64,000 nucleotides of DNA, taken from contig JBJXFG010000032.1 of the NCBI GenBank assembly GCA_046154665.1, positions 33,846 through 97,845 of the forward strand. The letters are read 5' to 3'. The stretch comes from JAFLCM01 sp046154665 (GTDB lineage: Bacteria > Planctomycetota > Phycisphaerae > Phycisphaerales > UBA1924). The first letter of the stretch is position 1. The number at the start of each line of letters is the position of its first letter. Below the pieces are notes generated by a model that saw only the letters and a list, made by a program, of their open reading frames with translations, did no database searches and was not told the DNA's origin. Positions 10,800 to 18,657 of this stretch are shown here, in pieces. Made by a program: the position numbers and the translations under genes.

Positions 10800-11978
10800 T
10801 CACCCCTTGAACACGATCGCGGGCTCAAGCGTGATCACCTTCACCATCGAGATCAGGGCCGCGATGATGCAGATGATCGTCACCGCCGCGCCGGTCATGG
10901 CGAGCGTCTGCCACAGCAGGCGGAACGCGAGCTCCGAGCCGCCGGAAAGGATGGGCACGAGCGACGCCAAACCGACCCCCAGGCCATACCCGATGAGCCC
11001 CACCACGATCGCCTGCAGGACGATCATGCGGAGCAGGCGGAACGTGCTCGCGCCCATCGCCTTGAGGGCCCCGAAGTGGCGGAGATTGTCCAGCGTGAAG
11101 TTGTAAAACGTCTGGCCGGCGATCGCGGTGCCGACCAGGAACCCCAGCGTCACCGCGATGCCGAAGTTGATCGGAATCCCCGTGTACTTCACGAAGTACA
11201 TCACCGTCGTCCACGAGAACTCGTTGCGCGTCTGGGCCATCAGGCTGGTCTGCTGTTCGATGCGCTCGGCGAGGGCCTCGGCCTCGAGCCCGACCACCGG
11301 CTTGGCGAGCACAAAGCTCAACAGTTTCCGCTCCCGCGGCGCGAACGTCGTCGCCCGCGTGTATGTCGTGTAGATCACCGGCTGGCTCTGGAACGTCCGG
11401 CTGGTGCGGCAGATGCCCACCACCACCGCACGCCGGTCGTTCAGTTCCAGCGTGTCGCCCACCTTCAGCGGCTCGGGCTTGGCACCGCGGATCGGCTTGC
11501 CCTCGGCGTCGCGGGCCAGCCGTGCCAGACGACCGTTCGCCCCCGCCTCGTCGACGATCACCCCGTCGGACTGTCGCAAGTCGGAGATTGTCCCGACCAG
11601 CATTTGCGGCGGACCCCCGATCAGCGTCGCGTCGTCGAGGCCGATCACGTTGCACTGCTGGAAGTTGCCGTTGTCGAGCCGCGCCTTGATGAGGCCCTTG
11701 TACAGCGGCACGGCCCACTCGACGCCCGGGACGCCGCGAACCCGTTGCAGCATCGTGTCGCGCAGCGGCTTCACGTCGTCGATGAACTGCACCTTCGGGT
11801 CCATCACCCACACTTCCGGCAGGGCGGTGTCGTGGATGAACCCAAACGTCCGGGTCATCAGCCCCACGAAGATGCTCGCTTGCTGGGTAATCAGCAGGCT
11901 CGCGAACGTCAGCCCCATGATGATGCCCAGGAACTTGGCCCGGTCGCCGATCAGCATGCGCAGCGCGACGAAGTTCAT
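10800..11978 (-). CDS. FtsX/DevC-type ABC transporter permease
   Basis: 392 residues. An N-terminal membrane segment (MNFVALRMLIGDRAKFLGIIMGL region) is followed by an extracytoplasmic domain of about 200 residues. Three C-terminal membrane segments contain NLRHFGALKAMGAS, the FtsX-like signature. The layout matches DevC/MacB permeases of exporters that work with an HlyD-like fusion protein and an ATPase. The start codon overlaps the stop of the TetR regulator (ATGA), and the stop overlaps a possible thiG start (GTGA). The expected ATPase and fusion-protein genes are not next to it, which is unusual. Confidence 0.85.
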   Translation of the reverse strand: MNFVALRMLIGDRAKFLGIIMGLTFASLLITQQASIFVGLMTRTFGFIHDTALPEVWVMDPKVQFIDDVKPLRDTMLQRVRGVPGVEWAVPLYKGLIKARLDNGNFQQCNVIGLDDATLIGGPPQMLVGTISDLRQSDGVIVDEAGANGRLARLARDAEGKPIRGAKPEPLKVGDTLELNDRRAVVVGICRTSRTFQSQPVIYTTYTRATTFAPRERKLLSFVLAKPVVGLEAEALAERIEQQTSLMAQTRNEFSWTTVMYFVKYTGIPINFGIAVTLGFLVGTAIAGQTFYNFTLDNLRHFGALKAMGASTFRLLRMIVLQAIVVGLIGYGLGVGLASLVPILSGGSELAFRLLWQTLAMTGAAVTIICIIAALISMVKVITLEPAIVFKG

Positions 11979-12643
11979 GCGTTCCCCGCCCCCCCGCCGC
12001 CGCTGCCCCCGCGGGCCGCTTTCATCGCGTCCATCGAGTACCGCGTGATGTGCTCGGCCAGCGCATCAATCTGCTCCGGACCGTCGGTCGTCGAGCCGAA
12101 CATCCGCTGCATCATGCTCCGGCAGGTGTGATAGATCAACGCCTGCCCCACGGCGCTGGCGGCGTAGCGTCGAACCTTGTCCTCCGGCGCGGTGGGCCCG
12201 AGCACCTCGCGCACGATCCCGGTGAGAATCTGATATTGCGGCCGCGCACCTTGCTCGACGATGCCGTCGAGCGCCGGGGAGGGATCGATCATCTCTCGCG
12301 CCAACAGCTTGCCCCACGGCGGCGAGGTCTCGTCAAAGATGCGGTGCAGGATGCCGCGAATGAACGCTTTGAGCCGGGCCTCGGGAAGGTCGCGGTCGGT
12401 CACGCCGGCGTTGATCGGGAAGCGTTCGCGGGCCGCCTTGTACGCGCTGAGCACAACCTCGCGGTAGAGGCTTTCCTTGTCGCGGAAGTGGTAGTTCACC
12501 GCGGCGATGTTGGCCCCGGCTCGCAGACAGATCTGGCGGACGGTCACATCGCGGAATCCCAGTTCGGCGAACAGCTCCCCCGCCGCCTCGATCAGGCGTT
12601 GACGGGTGGTCGCCCCGCTGGTGGTATCGATGGTGTCGGGCAT
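11975..12643 (-). CDS. TetR/AcrR family transcriptional regulator (CerR-like C-terminus)
   Basis: 222 residues from the ATG at 12643. The N-terminal TetR helix-turn-helix runs from RQRLIEAAGELFAELGFRDVT through ICLRAGANIAAVNYHFRDKESLYREV. The C-terminal domain (LLAREMIDPSPALDGI, AASAVGQALIYHTCR) resembles the CerR/DUF1956 type. Regulators of this type often sit with DevC-like exporters, and here the stop overlaps the permease start by 4 bases, so it probably controls its own operon. The C-terminal Gly run (GGSGGGGAGNA) is unconserved. The ligand is unknown. Confidence 0.88.
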   Translation of the reverse strand: MPDTIDTTSGATTRQRLIEAAGELFAELGFRDVTVRQICLRAGANIAAVNYHFRDKESLYREVVLSAYKAARERFPINAGVTDRDLPEARLKAFIRGILHRIFDETSPPWGKLLAREMIDPSPALDGIVEQGARPQYQILTGIVREVLGPTAPEDKVRRYAASAVGQALIYHTCRSMMQRMFGSTTDGPEQIDALAEHITRYSMDAMKAARGGSGGGGAGNA

Positions 12644-12811
12644 GGCCAACCTCCAAATCCGTGCTTCAATCATGTGTTTTAGGCGCGGTGCATGGGGGAA
12701 TCAAGCCCCCGTCCGGCGTCGCGGGTACCTTGCTCAACCCCCCCTCCGGCAACCACGTCCTCCCGGCCCCACTGCTGGCCACCACAACCCCGAACCCCGC
12801 CACCCGAACCC

Positions 12812-13471
12812 ATGAAGCACACCCGCCTGATCGCCCTGACTTGCCTGCCCGCCGTCGCTCTGCTGTCCTCATGCGCCTCGTCGGGAAAGAGCGGCTCGGG
12901 CGGCGAATCCACCCGGAAGCTGGACACGCTCGCTTCGTGGATGGCCGGCACCTACACCAGCGAGGCCCAGGCCTCGACCGATCCGGACAACTATTTCAAC
13001 GTCCGCCTCATCATGACCCCCATCTGGACGGAACGCTCTGACGGGCGCTGGCTGTACGTCGAGCAGGCGATGTCGACAGCGCTCGAGAAGCCGTATCGCC
13101 AGCGGATTTATCAGGTGACCCCAAAGGGTGCGGGGTTTGAGAGTGTCGTGTACACGCTGCCGGGTGACGCGCTCGAGTACGCCGGCGCGTGGCAGGACCC
13201 GAGTCGGTTTGACGCGCTCGCGCCGCAGATGCTCGCCGAGCGTGAGGGGTGCGAGATCGAACTCGCATGGGACGCGGCGTCGCAGATGTTCAAGGGCTCG
13301 ACGGTGGCCAACAACTGCCCGAGCGACCTCCGCGGCGCGACCTACGCCACGAGCGAGGTGACGATCACCCAGACGCAACTGAACTCGTGGGACCGCGGTT
13401 TCGACGCCTCGGGCAACCAGGTGTGGGGGGCGCGGATGGGGGGGTATCAGTTTGTGAAGGTCGCTCGGTGA
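12812..13471 (+). CDS. CpcT/CpeT-family lipoprotein
   Basis: 219 residues. The lipoprotein signal MKHTRLIALTCLPAVALLSSC ends in the lipobox LLSSC. The body follows the CpcT/CpeT pattern: LASWMAGTYTSEAQASTD, VRLIMTPIW, GRWLYVEQAM, PYRQRIYQV, and later CEIELAWDAASQMFKGST. In cyanobacteria this family attaches bilin chromophores to phycobiliproteins. Homologues in non-phototrophs are exported and of unknown function. Nothing else in the window suggests bilins, so I expect binding of some other hydrophobic ligand (inference). Confidence 0.75.
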   Translation: MKHTRLIALTCLPAVALLSSCASSGKSGSGGESTRKLDTLASWMAGTYTSEAQASTDPDNYFNVRLIMTPIWTERSDGRWLYVEQAMSTALEKPYRQRIYQVTPKGAGFESVVYTLPGDALEYAGAWQDPSRFDALAPQMLAEREGCEIELAWDAASQMFKGSTVANNCPSDLRGATYATSEVTITQTQLNSWDRGFDASGNQVWGARMGGYQFVKVAR

Positions 13472-13473
13472 GG

Positions 13474-13512
13474 GAAGGCACGCAGGCACGCAGGCACGAA
13501 GGCACGAAGTGA
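13474..13512. repeat. Word-repeat array (AGGCACGC/AGGCACGA)
   Basis: Four to five tandem copies of an 8-base word AGGCACGM immediately after the CpcT-like gene, ending AAGTGAAAG. A related array (AGGCATCG/AGGCACGA ending GAGTGAAAG) lies at 24041-24077. Confidence 0.6.
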
Positions 13513-13521
13513 AAGTACCGC

Positions 13522-14325
13522 TCAGTTCGCCGGCGTGAGGTTCTGAACGTTCAGCGTCGTGTGCATCTCGGCGAAGAGGCCGATGAACATCGGGGTTGAC
13601 GCCGCGTCCTCTAACTCCTTGTTGAAGCGCGCCTCGGTGGAGTATTGACCGGTCAGCTTCCAGTGCTTCACGTCGGTCTTGTCGGCGACGCCACGCCACT
13701 GGCCGGGGTTCAGCGTCTGGGTCACGAGCACGTCGGAATAGGGCTTCTTGTCGACGGGGTTGACGACGCTGAACTTGAGCGTCCCCCCGCCCTTGAGCGG
13801 GTCGGGCTCGGCTTCCTTGACGGCGATGATCCACTCGACTCGGCCGCGGTGCTTCTTGGCCGAGCGGACCCACGCACCGACGTCGGCGAGGGTCTTCTGT
13901 CGTTCCGCCGGCGTGGTGACGGCGGACTCGGTGACTTTCTCGGCGTAGTCCTTCACATACGCCGCCAGCGCCGCTTCGGGAGCACCGAGCGGGTCGTCGG
14001 GCGTCGCGGCGAAGTCGTCGCCCGAGGCGGGCGTGCCGGGTTTACCGCCGGGGGTTGTCGAGCCGGGGCCCTTGCCACCGGGCGTGGTGCCCGCGGGCAG
14101 GGCGGCCTTCAGTTCGGCGTTTTCTTTCTCAAGCTGGGCGATTTTCTGCTTGAGCTTGGCGACTTCGCTCTGCAGCCGCGCCACTTCGGACATGAGTTTC
14201 TCGGCGCGCTGCGCGTCGGGTGTCGGCAGGCGATCGTCCTGCCCGAGCGCCCGCGGCGCGGCGGCGACAGCCATCAGCGAGACGAGCGAGATCAACACAA
14301 CGGCGCGGAATCGGGGGAGGGGCAT
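13522..14325 (-). CDS. Secreted coiled-coil protein of unknown function
   Basis: 267 residues. A signal peptide (MPLPRFRAVVLISLVSLMAVAAA, cleavage near ALGQ) is followed by a coiled coil at about 40-75 with heptad-like pattern SEVARLQSEVAKLKQKIAQLEKENAELKAA (residues about 46-75). Next is a G/T/P-rich linker with repeated TTPGGK. The C-terminal globular part contains a WxRSAKKHRGRVEWIIAVKE segment and strands ending NVQNLTPAN. It resembles an exported adaptor or sensor, but I do not recognise the C-terminal domain. It is convergent with the CpcT-like gene. Confidence 0.7.
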   Translation of the reverse strand: MPLPRFRAVVLISLVSLMAVAAAPRALGQDDRLPTPDAQRAEKLMSEVARLQSEVAKLKQKIAQLEKENAELKAALPAGTTPGGKGPGSTTPGGKPGTPASGDDFAATPDDPLGAPEAALAAYVKDYAEKVTESAVTTPAERQKTLADVGAWVRSAKKHRGRVEWIIAVKEAEPDPLKGGGTLKFSVVNPVDKKPYSDVLVTQTLNPGQWRGVADKTDVKHWKLTGQYSTEARFNKELEDAASTPMFIGLFAEMHTTLNVQNLTPAN

Positions 14326-14432
14326 TGGTTTGTCTCGAAGAGTTGTGAGGCAGAAACGAACTACCGTGGCGACGCCAACACCTTTACTATACGGATCGCG
14401 ACCGCCGCGGCTGCAAACCGACCGCTTGACTC

Positions 14433-14455
14433 AGCACCGGTCGGAGACCGGTGCC
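14433..14455. repeat. Palindrome GCACCGGT..ACCGGTGC
   Basis: Arms of 8 bp (GCACCGGT and ACCGGTGC) around a five-base centre CGGAG, 18 bases before the start of the DUF58 gene. It has no T-run and looks like a REP-type palindrome. It might affect initiation of the downstream TTG-start gene. Confidence 0.5.
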
Positions 14456-14472
14456 ACCGATAAAGGCCACCG

Positions 14473-15558
14473 TTGATCGTCTCCGCCCCATCCCGGCGTC
14501 CAGCTTCCGCCGACGCGCTGCTCGGGGCGAGTCTGTCGGCGCGGCTTTCGCGCCTCGATATCCGGTCGAAGAAGATGTTCGCGGGCAAGATGCCCGGCGA
14601 GCGGCGGAGCAAGAAGCGTGGCGCGTCGGTCGAGTTCGCCGAGCACCGCCAGTACGCCCAGGGGGACGACCTGCGGTTCATCGACTGGAACATCTACGCG
14701 CGGCTCGACCGGCTGTTCGTCAAACTGTTCATGGAAGAGGAGGACCTGGCGCTGCATGTGGTGCTGGACGCTTCGCCCAGCATGGACACGCCCGCGGCGG
14801 CGGACGAGCCCGTCCGAGCCAACGCCGACGCAGACGCGAATACGTCCGCGGGCAAGCTCGGGTTGAACAAGAAACTCTTCGCGTGTCGGCTCGGGGCGGC
14901 GCTGGGCGTGATCGGCCTCGCTGGCCAGAACCGCGTGGGCGTCACCGTCTTCGGCACGCCGGGACGTGAAAGGCCAGCCTCCATGCCCGACGCCCGCGGC
15001 AAGGCCAACACGCCGCGGCTTTCGAGTTTCATTCTTGAGCACGCATGGCCCGATGACGCCTCCACGGCGTACGGCAGCGGCGACGGCGCACGCTCCATCC
15101 CCCTCTCGAACTCACTGAACGAGGCGCTGCGGACGGTGGCGCGGGCGCGGGCTGGCAAGGGCGTGATCGTGGTGGTCAGCGATTTTCTCGCCGCCGCCGA
15201 TGAGGGGTACGAGGCGGGCCTGAAGGCGTTGGCGCAGGTGGCGTCGAGCGGGAACTACGACGTGTATCTGGTGCAGACACTCGCGCCCGCCGAGATGGAC
15301 CCGGAACTGCTGGGCTCGTCGGCACTCGACGCGCTGGTGGGCGACCTGCGTCTGACCGACGCCGAGACGGGCAAGGCCGCGGACGTGACGGTCACCTCGG
15401 CACTCGTGCAGTCGTACCGCAAGCGGCTCAAGGCGTACTGCGATGAGTTGCACGAGTATTGTGCCGCGCGGGGGCTGGCACACGTGCTGGTGAAGACCGA
15501 CGCCGACCTGGCGGGGCTGGTGGTCAATACGCTGCGGGCGACGGGGGTTGTGGGGTAG
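14473..15558 (+). CDS. DUF58 domain-containing protein
   Basis: 361 residues. The DUF58 signature GDDLRFIDWNIYARLDRLFVKLF appears early, followed directly by a von Willebrand A-like fold with the MIDAS-like motif LDASPSMD. Later strands are VIVVVSDFLAAADE and DVYLVQTLAPAE. DUF58 proteins usually pair with a MoxR-type AAA ATPase upstream; none is adjacent here. The start is a TTG at 14473, fixed by an in-frame stop at 14461, although a start inside the first 30 codons is possible. The variable loop after SPSMD contains an Ala/Asp/Asn-rich stretch. Confidence 0.85.
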   Translation: MIVSAPSRRPASADALLGASLSARLSRLDIRSKKMFAGKMPGERRSKKRGASVEFAEHRQYAQGDDLRFIDWNIYARLDRLFVKLFMEEEDLALHVVLDASPSMDTPAAADEPVRANADADANTSAGKLGLNKKLFACRLGAALGVIGLAGQNRVGVTVFGTPGRERPASMPDARGKANTPRLSSFILEHAWPDDASTAYGSGDGARSIPLSNSLNEALRTVARARAGKGVIVVVSDFLAAADEGYEAGLKALAQVASSGNYDVYLVQTLAPAEMDPELLGSSALDALVGDLRLTDAETGKAADVTVTSALVQSYRKRLKAYCDELHEYCAARGLAHVLVKTDADLAGLVVNTLRATGVVG

Positions 15559-15560
15559 GG

Positions 15561-15680
15561 GAAGTGGTCAAGTGGTCAAGTGGTCGAGTGGTCGAGTGGT
15601 CAAGTGCTGAGGAGGGTGACTGGTGGCTCGCCAGCACTCGAGCACTCGAGCACTTGACCACTTGACCACTTGACCACTTG
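15561..15680. repeat. Inverted array of 9-bp words (family A), intergenic copy
   Basis: The left arm (15561-15607) has five tandem copies of a 9-base word AGTGGTCAA / AGTGGTCGA. The right arm (15634-15680) has the inverse, CACTTGACC / CACTCGAGC. A 25-base centre separates them. It lies between the convergent DUF58 and amylase genes and could fold into a long hairpin. Related arrays lie within coding sequence at 21869 and 62486. Confidence 0.85.
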
Positions 15681-15684
15681 CTCT

Positions 15685-17325
15685 TCACCGCACGCGCTTG
15701 TACGGCGTGTACTCCGGCGGCGCGGGCTCGGTCGGCACCAGCACCATCGCCGTGCGTGCGGGCACCTCAACCTCGATCAGCCCCGTTCGGACCTTCACCT
15801 CCGTGCCGCTGAGCAGGTCTTTCAGCGGCGCGAAGTTCATCATCCGGCCGTCGCGCACCGGGATCACCTCGCGCACCGGCAGAGCCTCGGCGTTGGCCAG
15901 CACGATCACGCTGTCCTTCCACTTGTCAGTGAAGCGCAGGAACGCGAAGAGGCGCTGCGAGGAGAGCCGGCGCCAGTCGCCCACGCGCAGCGCCCGGTGG
16001 TCCTTGCGGAGTTTCACGAGTGACTTGAAGAAGGCGAGATCGGGGTTCGCGTCGTTCACGAGGTCCCAGCGCATCGGGGCGCGGTTGCGCGGGTCGTCGG
16101 CGCCCTGCATCTCGACCTCACTGCCGTAGTAGACGCACGGCGCCCCCGGCAGGGTGAACTGCAGCACGCGGGCGAGCTTGCGCACCATCGGGTCGGGCAG
16201 GCGCGGATCGAGACGGGCGGTGTCGTGGTTGTCGAGCACGGTCCAGCACTTCAGGATGTGCTCGATGCCCGTGTCCGAAACCATCAGGTCGAGCAGGTCG
16301 GCGGCCCGCGCCCCGTTGATCTTCGCGTCGAACCAGTCGAGCAGAATCTGGCGCTGATGGAAGTTCATTAGCCCGTCGAGCGCGGGCATCCACGGCTCGG
16401 GTGCGTTCCAGATTTCGCCGATAATCGCCGAGCCCGGCCGCTCCGCATGGGCGGCGGCGGTGATCTGCGACAGCATTTCCGGGCCGATGTCGTACGCCAC
16501 ATCGAGCCGCCAGCCGTCGACGCCGTCGCGCAGGTAGCCGCGGACCACCGAGTCCGGCGCTTCCCAGATGTGCGCGCGGACCTCGGCGTCTTCGAGGTTG
16601 ATCTCGGGCAGGTTGGGTACGTTGTACCAGGCGCGGTAGCCGAGCTTGCACGCCGGATCGAAGATGAACCACGAACGATCGGACGACGACGGATCGGCGA
16701 GGGCACGCTGGAAGCGCGGCGCGGTGCGGCCCATGTGGTTGAACACGCCGTCGAGCATGAACTTCATCCCGCGCTCGCGGCAGGCGCGGGCGAGTGACTT
16801 GACGTCGTCGCGGGTGCCGTACTCGGGCGAGACCTCGGCGTAGTCCTGCGCGTCGTACTTGTGGTTGGTGTACGCGGCGTGGATGGGGTTGAGGTAGAGC
16901 ACGTCGACGCCCAGCGACGCGAGGTAGTCGGCCTTGCTGGCGACGCCGGCGAGATCGCCGCCCCAGAACTCGAGCTCGTGCGAGAAGCAGCCCAACTCGG
17001 GCACGCGGGTTCCGGGCTCGGGGGTCTTGGTCCAGTCGCGGTTGAACACCCGCGGCGCGGTGAAAAACTTCGCCTGCTGTTCCGGGTTCGCCGGCGGCAC
17101 GTAGCGATCAACGAAGACCTGGTAGACGATCGGCCCAACACGCCAATCGGCCTCGCGGGCGGCGTAGCGCGCCGGGTCGAGGTCCGGGTCGATGTGCGGG
17201 AGCGAGCGGGTCGAGGGATCGCGCGGGGTGGGTGAGGTCATCGCGTGGGGTTGGCGGCAGCCGAAAGGTGTGATCACGAAGAACGCCGCGGCCAGGACCA
17301 CCGCGTGCCGAGGAAGAGAGCGCAT
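15685..17325 (-). CDS. GH13 alpha-amylase family lipoprotein
   Basis: 546 residues from the ATG at 17325. The signal ends in a lipobox (ITPFGC). The GH13 barrel begins VGPIVYQVFVDRY. Catalytic regions: GVDGWRLDVAYDIG (nucleophile Asp), SAIIGEIWN (acid/base Glu) and TVLDNHDTARL (transition-state Asp), about residues 275, 302 and 366. The C-terminal beta domain carries LVPTEPAPPEYTP. It hydrolyses or rearranges alpha-glucans. Sequence around the Asp/Glu/Asp triad resembles neopullulanase and maltogenic types, but specificity cannot be read. The lipobox suggests attachment on the outer or inner membrane. Starts further upstream (to 17523) would bypass the signal and were rejected. Confidence 0.93.
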   Translation of the reverse strand: MRSLPRHAVVLAAAFFVITPFGCRQPHAMTSPTPRDPSTRSLPHIDPDLDPARYAAREADWRVGPIVYQVFVDRYVPPANPEQQAKFFTAPRVFNRDWTKTPEPGTRVPELGCFSHELEFWGGDLAGVASKADYLASLGVDVLYLNPIHAAYTNHKYDAQDYAEVSPEYGTRDDVKSLARACRERGMKFMLDGVFNHMGRTAPRFQRALADPSSSDRSWFIFDPACKLGYRAWYNVPNLPEINLEDAEVRAHIWEAPDSVVRGYLRDGVDGWRLDVAYDIGPEMLSQITAAAHAERPGSAIIGEIWNAPEPWMPALDGLMNFHQRQILLDWFDAKINGARAADLLDLMVSDTGIEHILKCWTVLDNHDTARLDPRLPDPMVRKLARVLQFTLPGAPCVYYGSEVEMQGADDPRNRAPMRWDLVNDANPDLAFFKSLVKLRKDHRALRVGDWRRLSSQRLFAFLRFTDKWKDSVIVLANAEALPVREVIPVRDGRMMNFAPLKDLLSGTEVKVRTGLIEVEVPARTAMVLVPTEPAPPEYTPYKRVR

Positions 17326-17519
17326 GAGGCGCAGAGTAGCGTGAATCGTGCGCTCCACCCTAACCCCGAGCGAGCGCCACGGACCCATCTTCGGGTTGGT
17401 GCCCGCCCGCCAAAGGCCCCGGCTCAATGGACAGCGCGCGTCAAGCCCACTGACCGATGCACCGGCCAGTGGAAAGACCATTTGAGTGATCGATCGCAAT
17501 CCCCCCGGACCCCGAAACC

Positions 17520-17927
17520 TCACCGCACCGGCTTCATCACACCATCAAACGCATCCTCGAAATCGAAGACGGCGTCAAAGTCAGCGAAAGAATCGCGGTC
17601 ACTTTTCCGCAGCACGCCGGACTCGACGAGGATGAAGACCACCCGGCCCATGTCGTGCGTCGAGCGGATGCTCCACGACCGCAGCACCGTGCGGGCGAGC
17701 ATGCCGAACTGGCGGACCGCCAGATCACGTAGGCCCATGCACAGCTCTTGCCCGGTGACGTGGCGTTCGCCGTCGGGGCCTTCTTCGCCGCGAGCATCCT
17801 CGCCCGCGGCTTTGATCGTCTCGACCGTGTGTCGCAGGCCGGCCTGGACAAAGGCGAAAGCCTCAGGCGGGAACGAGCCGGCTCGTTCTCTCACACGTTC
17901 CCAGATCGCGGACGCCTCGGGGGTCAT
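17520..17927 (-). CDS. Minf_1886 family protein (uncharacterised)
   Basis: 135 residues. The pattern FPPEAFAFVQAGLRHTVETI, then RHVTGQELCMGLRDLAVRQFGMLARTVLRSWSIRSTHDMGRVVFILVESGVL, and a DFxxVFDFEDAF end, matches a small family widespread in Planctomycetes and Verrucomicrobia. All-helical, cytosolic, function unknown. It is unlinked to the amylase downstream: the gap of about 194 bases contains nothing recognisable. Confidence 0.8.
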   Translation of the reverse strand: MTPEASAIWERVRERAGSFPPEAFAFVQAGLRHTVETIKAAGEDARGEEGPDGERHVTGQELCMGLRDLAVRQFGMLARTVLRSWSIRSTHDMGRVVFILVESGVLRKSDRDSFADFDAVFDFEDAFDGVMKPVR

Positions 17928-18033
17928 GCAGTGTGGCTCACGTCATCCGTCGAAGAACTTCACCCGGGCCACGCGCCTCGGGACGACACCGAACATTAGG
18001 CACGCCGCACGGACCGCGGCGTCGCCCCGATGC

Positions 18034-18657
18034 TCATCGGCTGACGTGGGCGTTGCCCGCAAGAAAGAACCGCAGCGGGGTCGTGGTCCATTCTCCCGCG
18101 CTGGCAATGCCGATCCGCGCCGAGCGCTCGACGCTCATCCCGCGCCGTGCCCCTTGTGTGGTCTTCTCGACGAAGAGCTCTGTGCTCGACGTCATGTCGA
18201 GCCCCGAGTGACGCCGATCGATGTCGAGCGCTTGGCACAGCCGGGCCGGGCCGGAGCACAGATCGGTGTCATTGAGCACGCCGGCCCGCGTGCCGCGGCG
18301 GCACCGCCGCATCTCTTCCAGGCCTTCTTCCGGCATCAGCGCCCGGATCAGCACCGCCACCGGTTCGTTGAGTTTGCCGCAGACGATGTTGAAGCAGTGG
18401 TGCATGCCGTAGGTGAAGTAGACGTAGGCGGTGCCGGCGTCGGCGTACATCGGTTCGGTGCGGGGCGTGCGCCGCCCGTTGAACGAGTGGCAGGCGCGGT
18501 CGGCGATGCCCATATAGGCCTCGGTCTCGACGATGATGCCGGACAGGCGAGCGCCGGAACCGACGACGCGCACGAGGCGGTGGCCGAGCAGCGCGGGGGC
18601 GAGTTCGTCGGCGGGCAACGCGAAATCGCGATGGTTCCAGCGCCGCGGCACCGTCAC
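18034..18657 (-). CDS. 3-methyladenine DNA glycosylase (AAG/MPG family)
   Basis: 207 residues from a GTG at 18657 that overlaps the CcsA stop (GTGA). The frame is open for another 171 codons upstream, but that is antisense shadow. AAG-family motifs: ALLGHRLVRV, IIVETEAYMG (catalytic Glu), DRACHSFNGRRTPR, MYADAGTAYVYFTYGMHHCFN, AVLIRAL, and GPARLCQALDI. The enzyme excises alkylated bases such as 3-methyladenine and hypoxanthine in base-excision repair. Translational coupling to a cytochrome c maturation gene looks incidental, as part of a tightly packed operon. Confidence 0.93.
   Translation of the reverse strand: MTVPRRWNHRDFALPADELAPALLGHRLVRVVGSGARLSGIIVETEAYMGIADRACHSFNGRRTPRTEPMYADAGTAYVYFTYGMHHCFNIVCGKLNEPVAVLIRALMPEEGLEEMRRCRRGTRAGVLNDTDLCSGPARLCQALDIDRRHSGLDMTSSTELFVEKTTQGARRGMSVERSARIGIASAGEWTTTPLRFFLAGNAHVSR

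Noticed and set aside
14433..14455. Operator for the DUF58 gene
   Set aside because: A simple palindrome with no promoter box nearby; better treated as a REP-type repeat.
15561..15680. CRISPR array
   Set aside because: The repeats are contiguous 9-base words without unique spacers, and the two arms are inverted.
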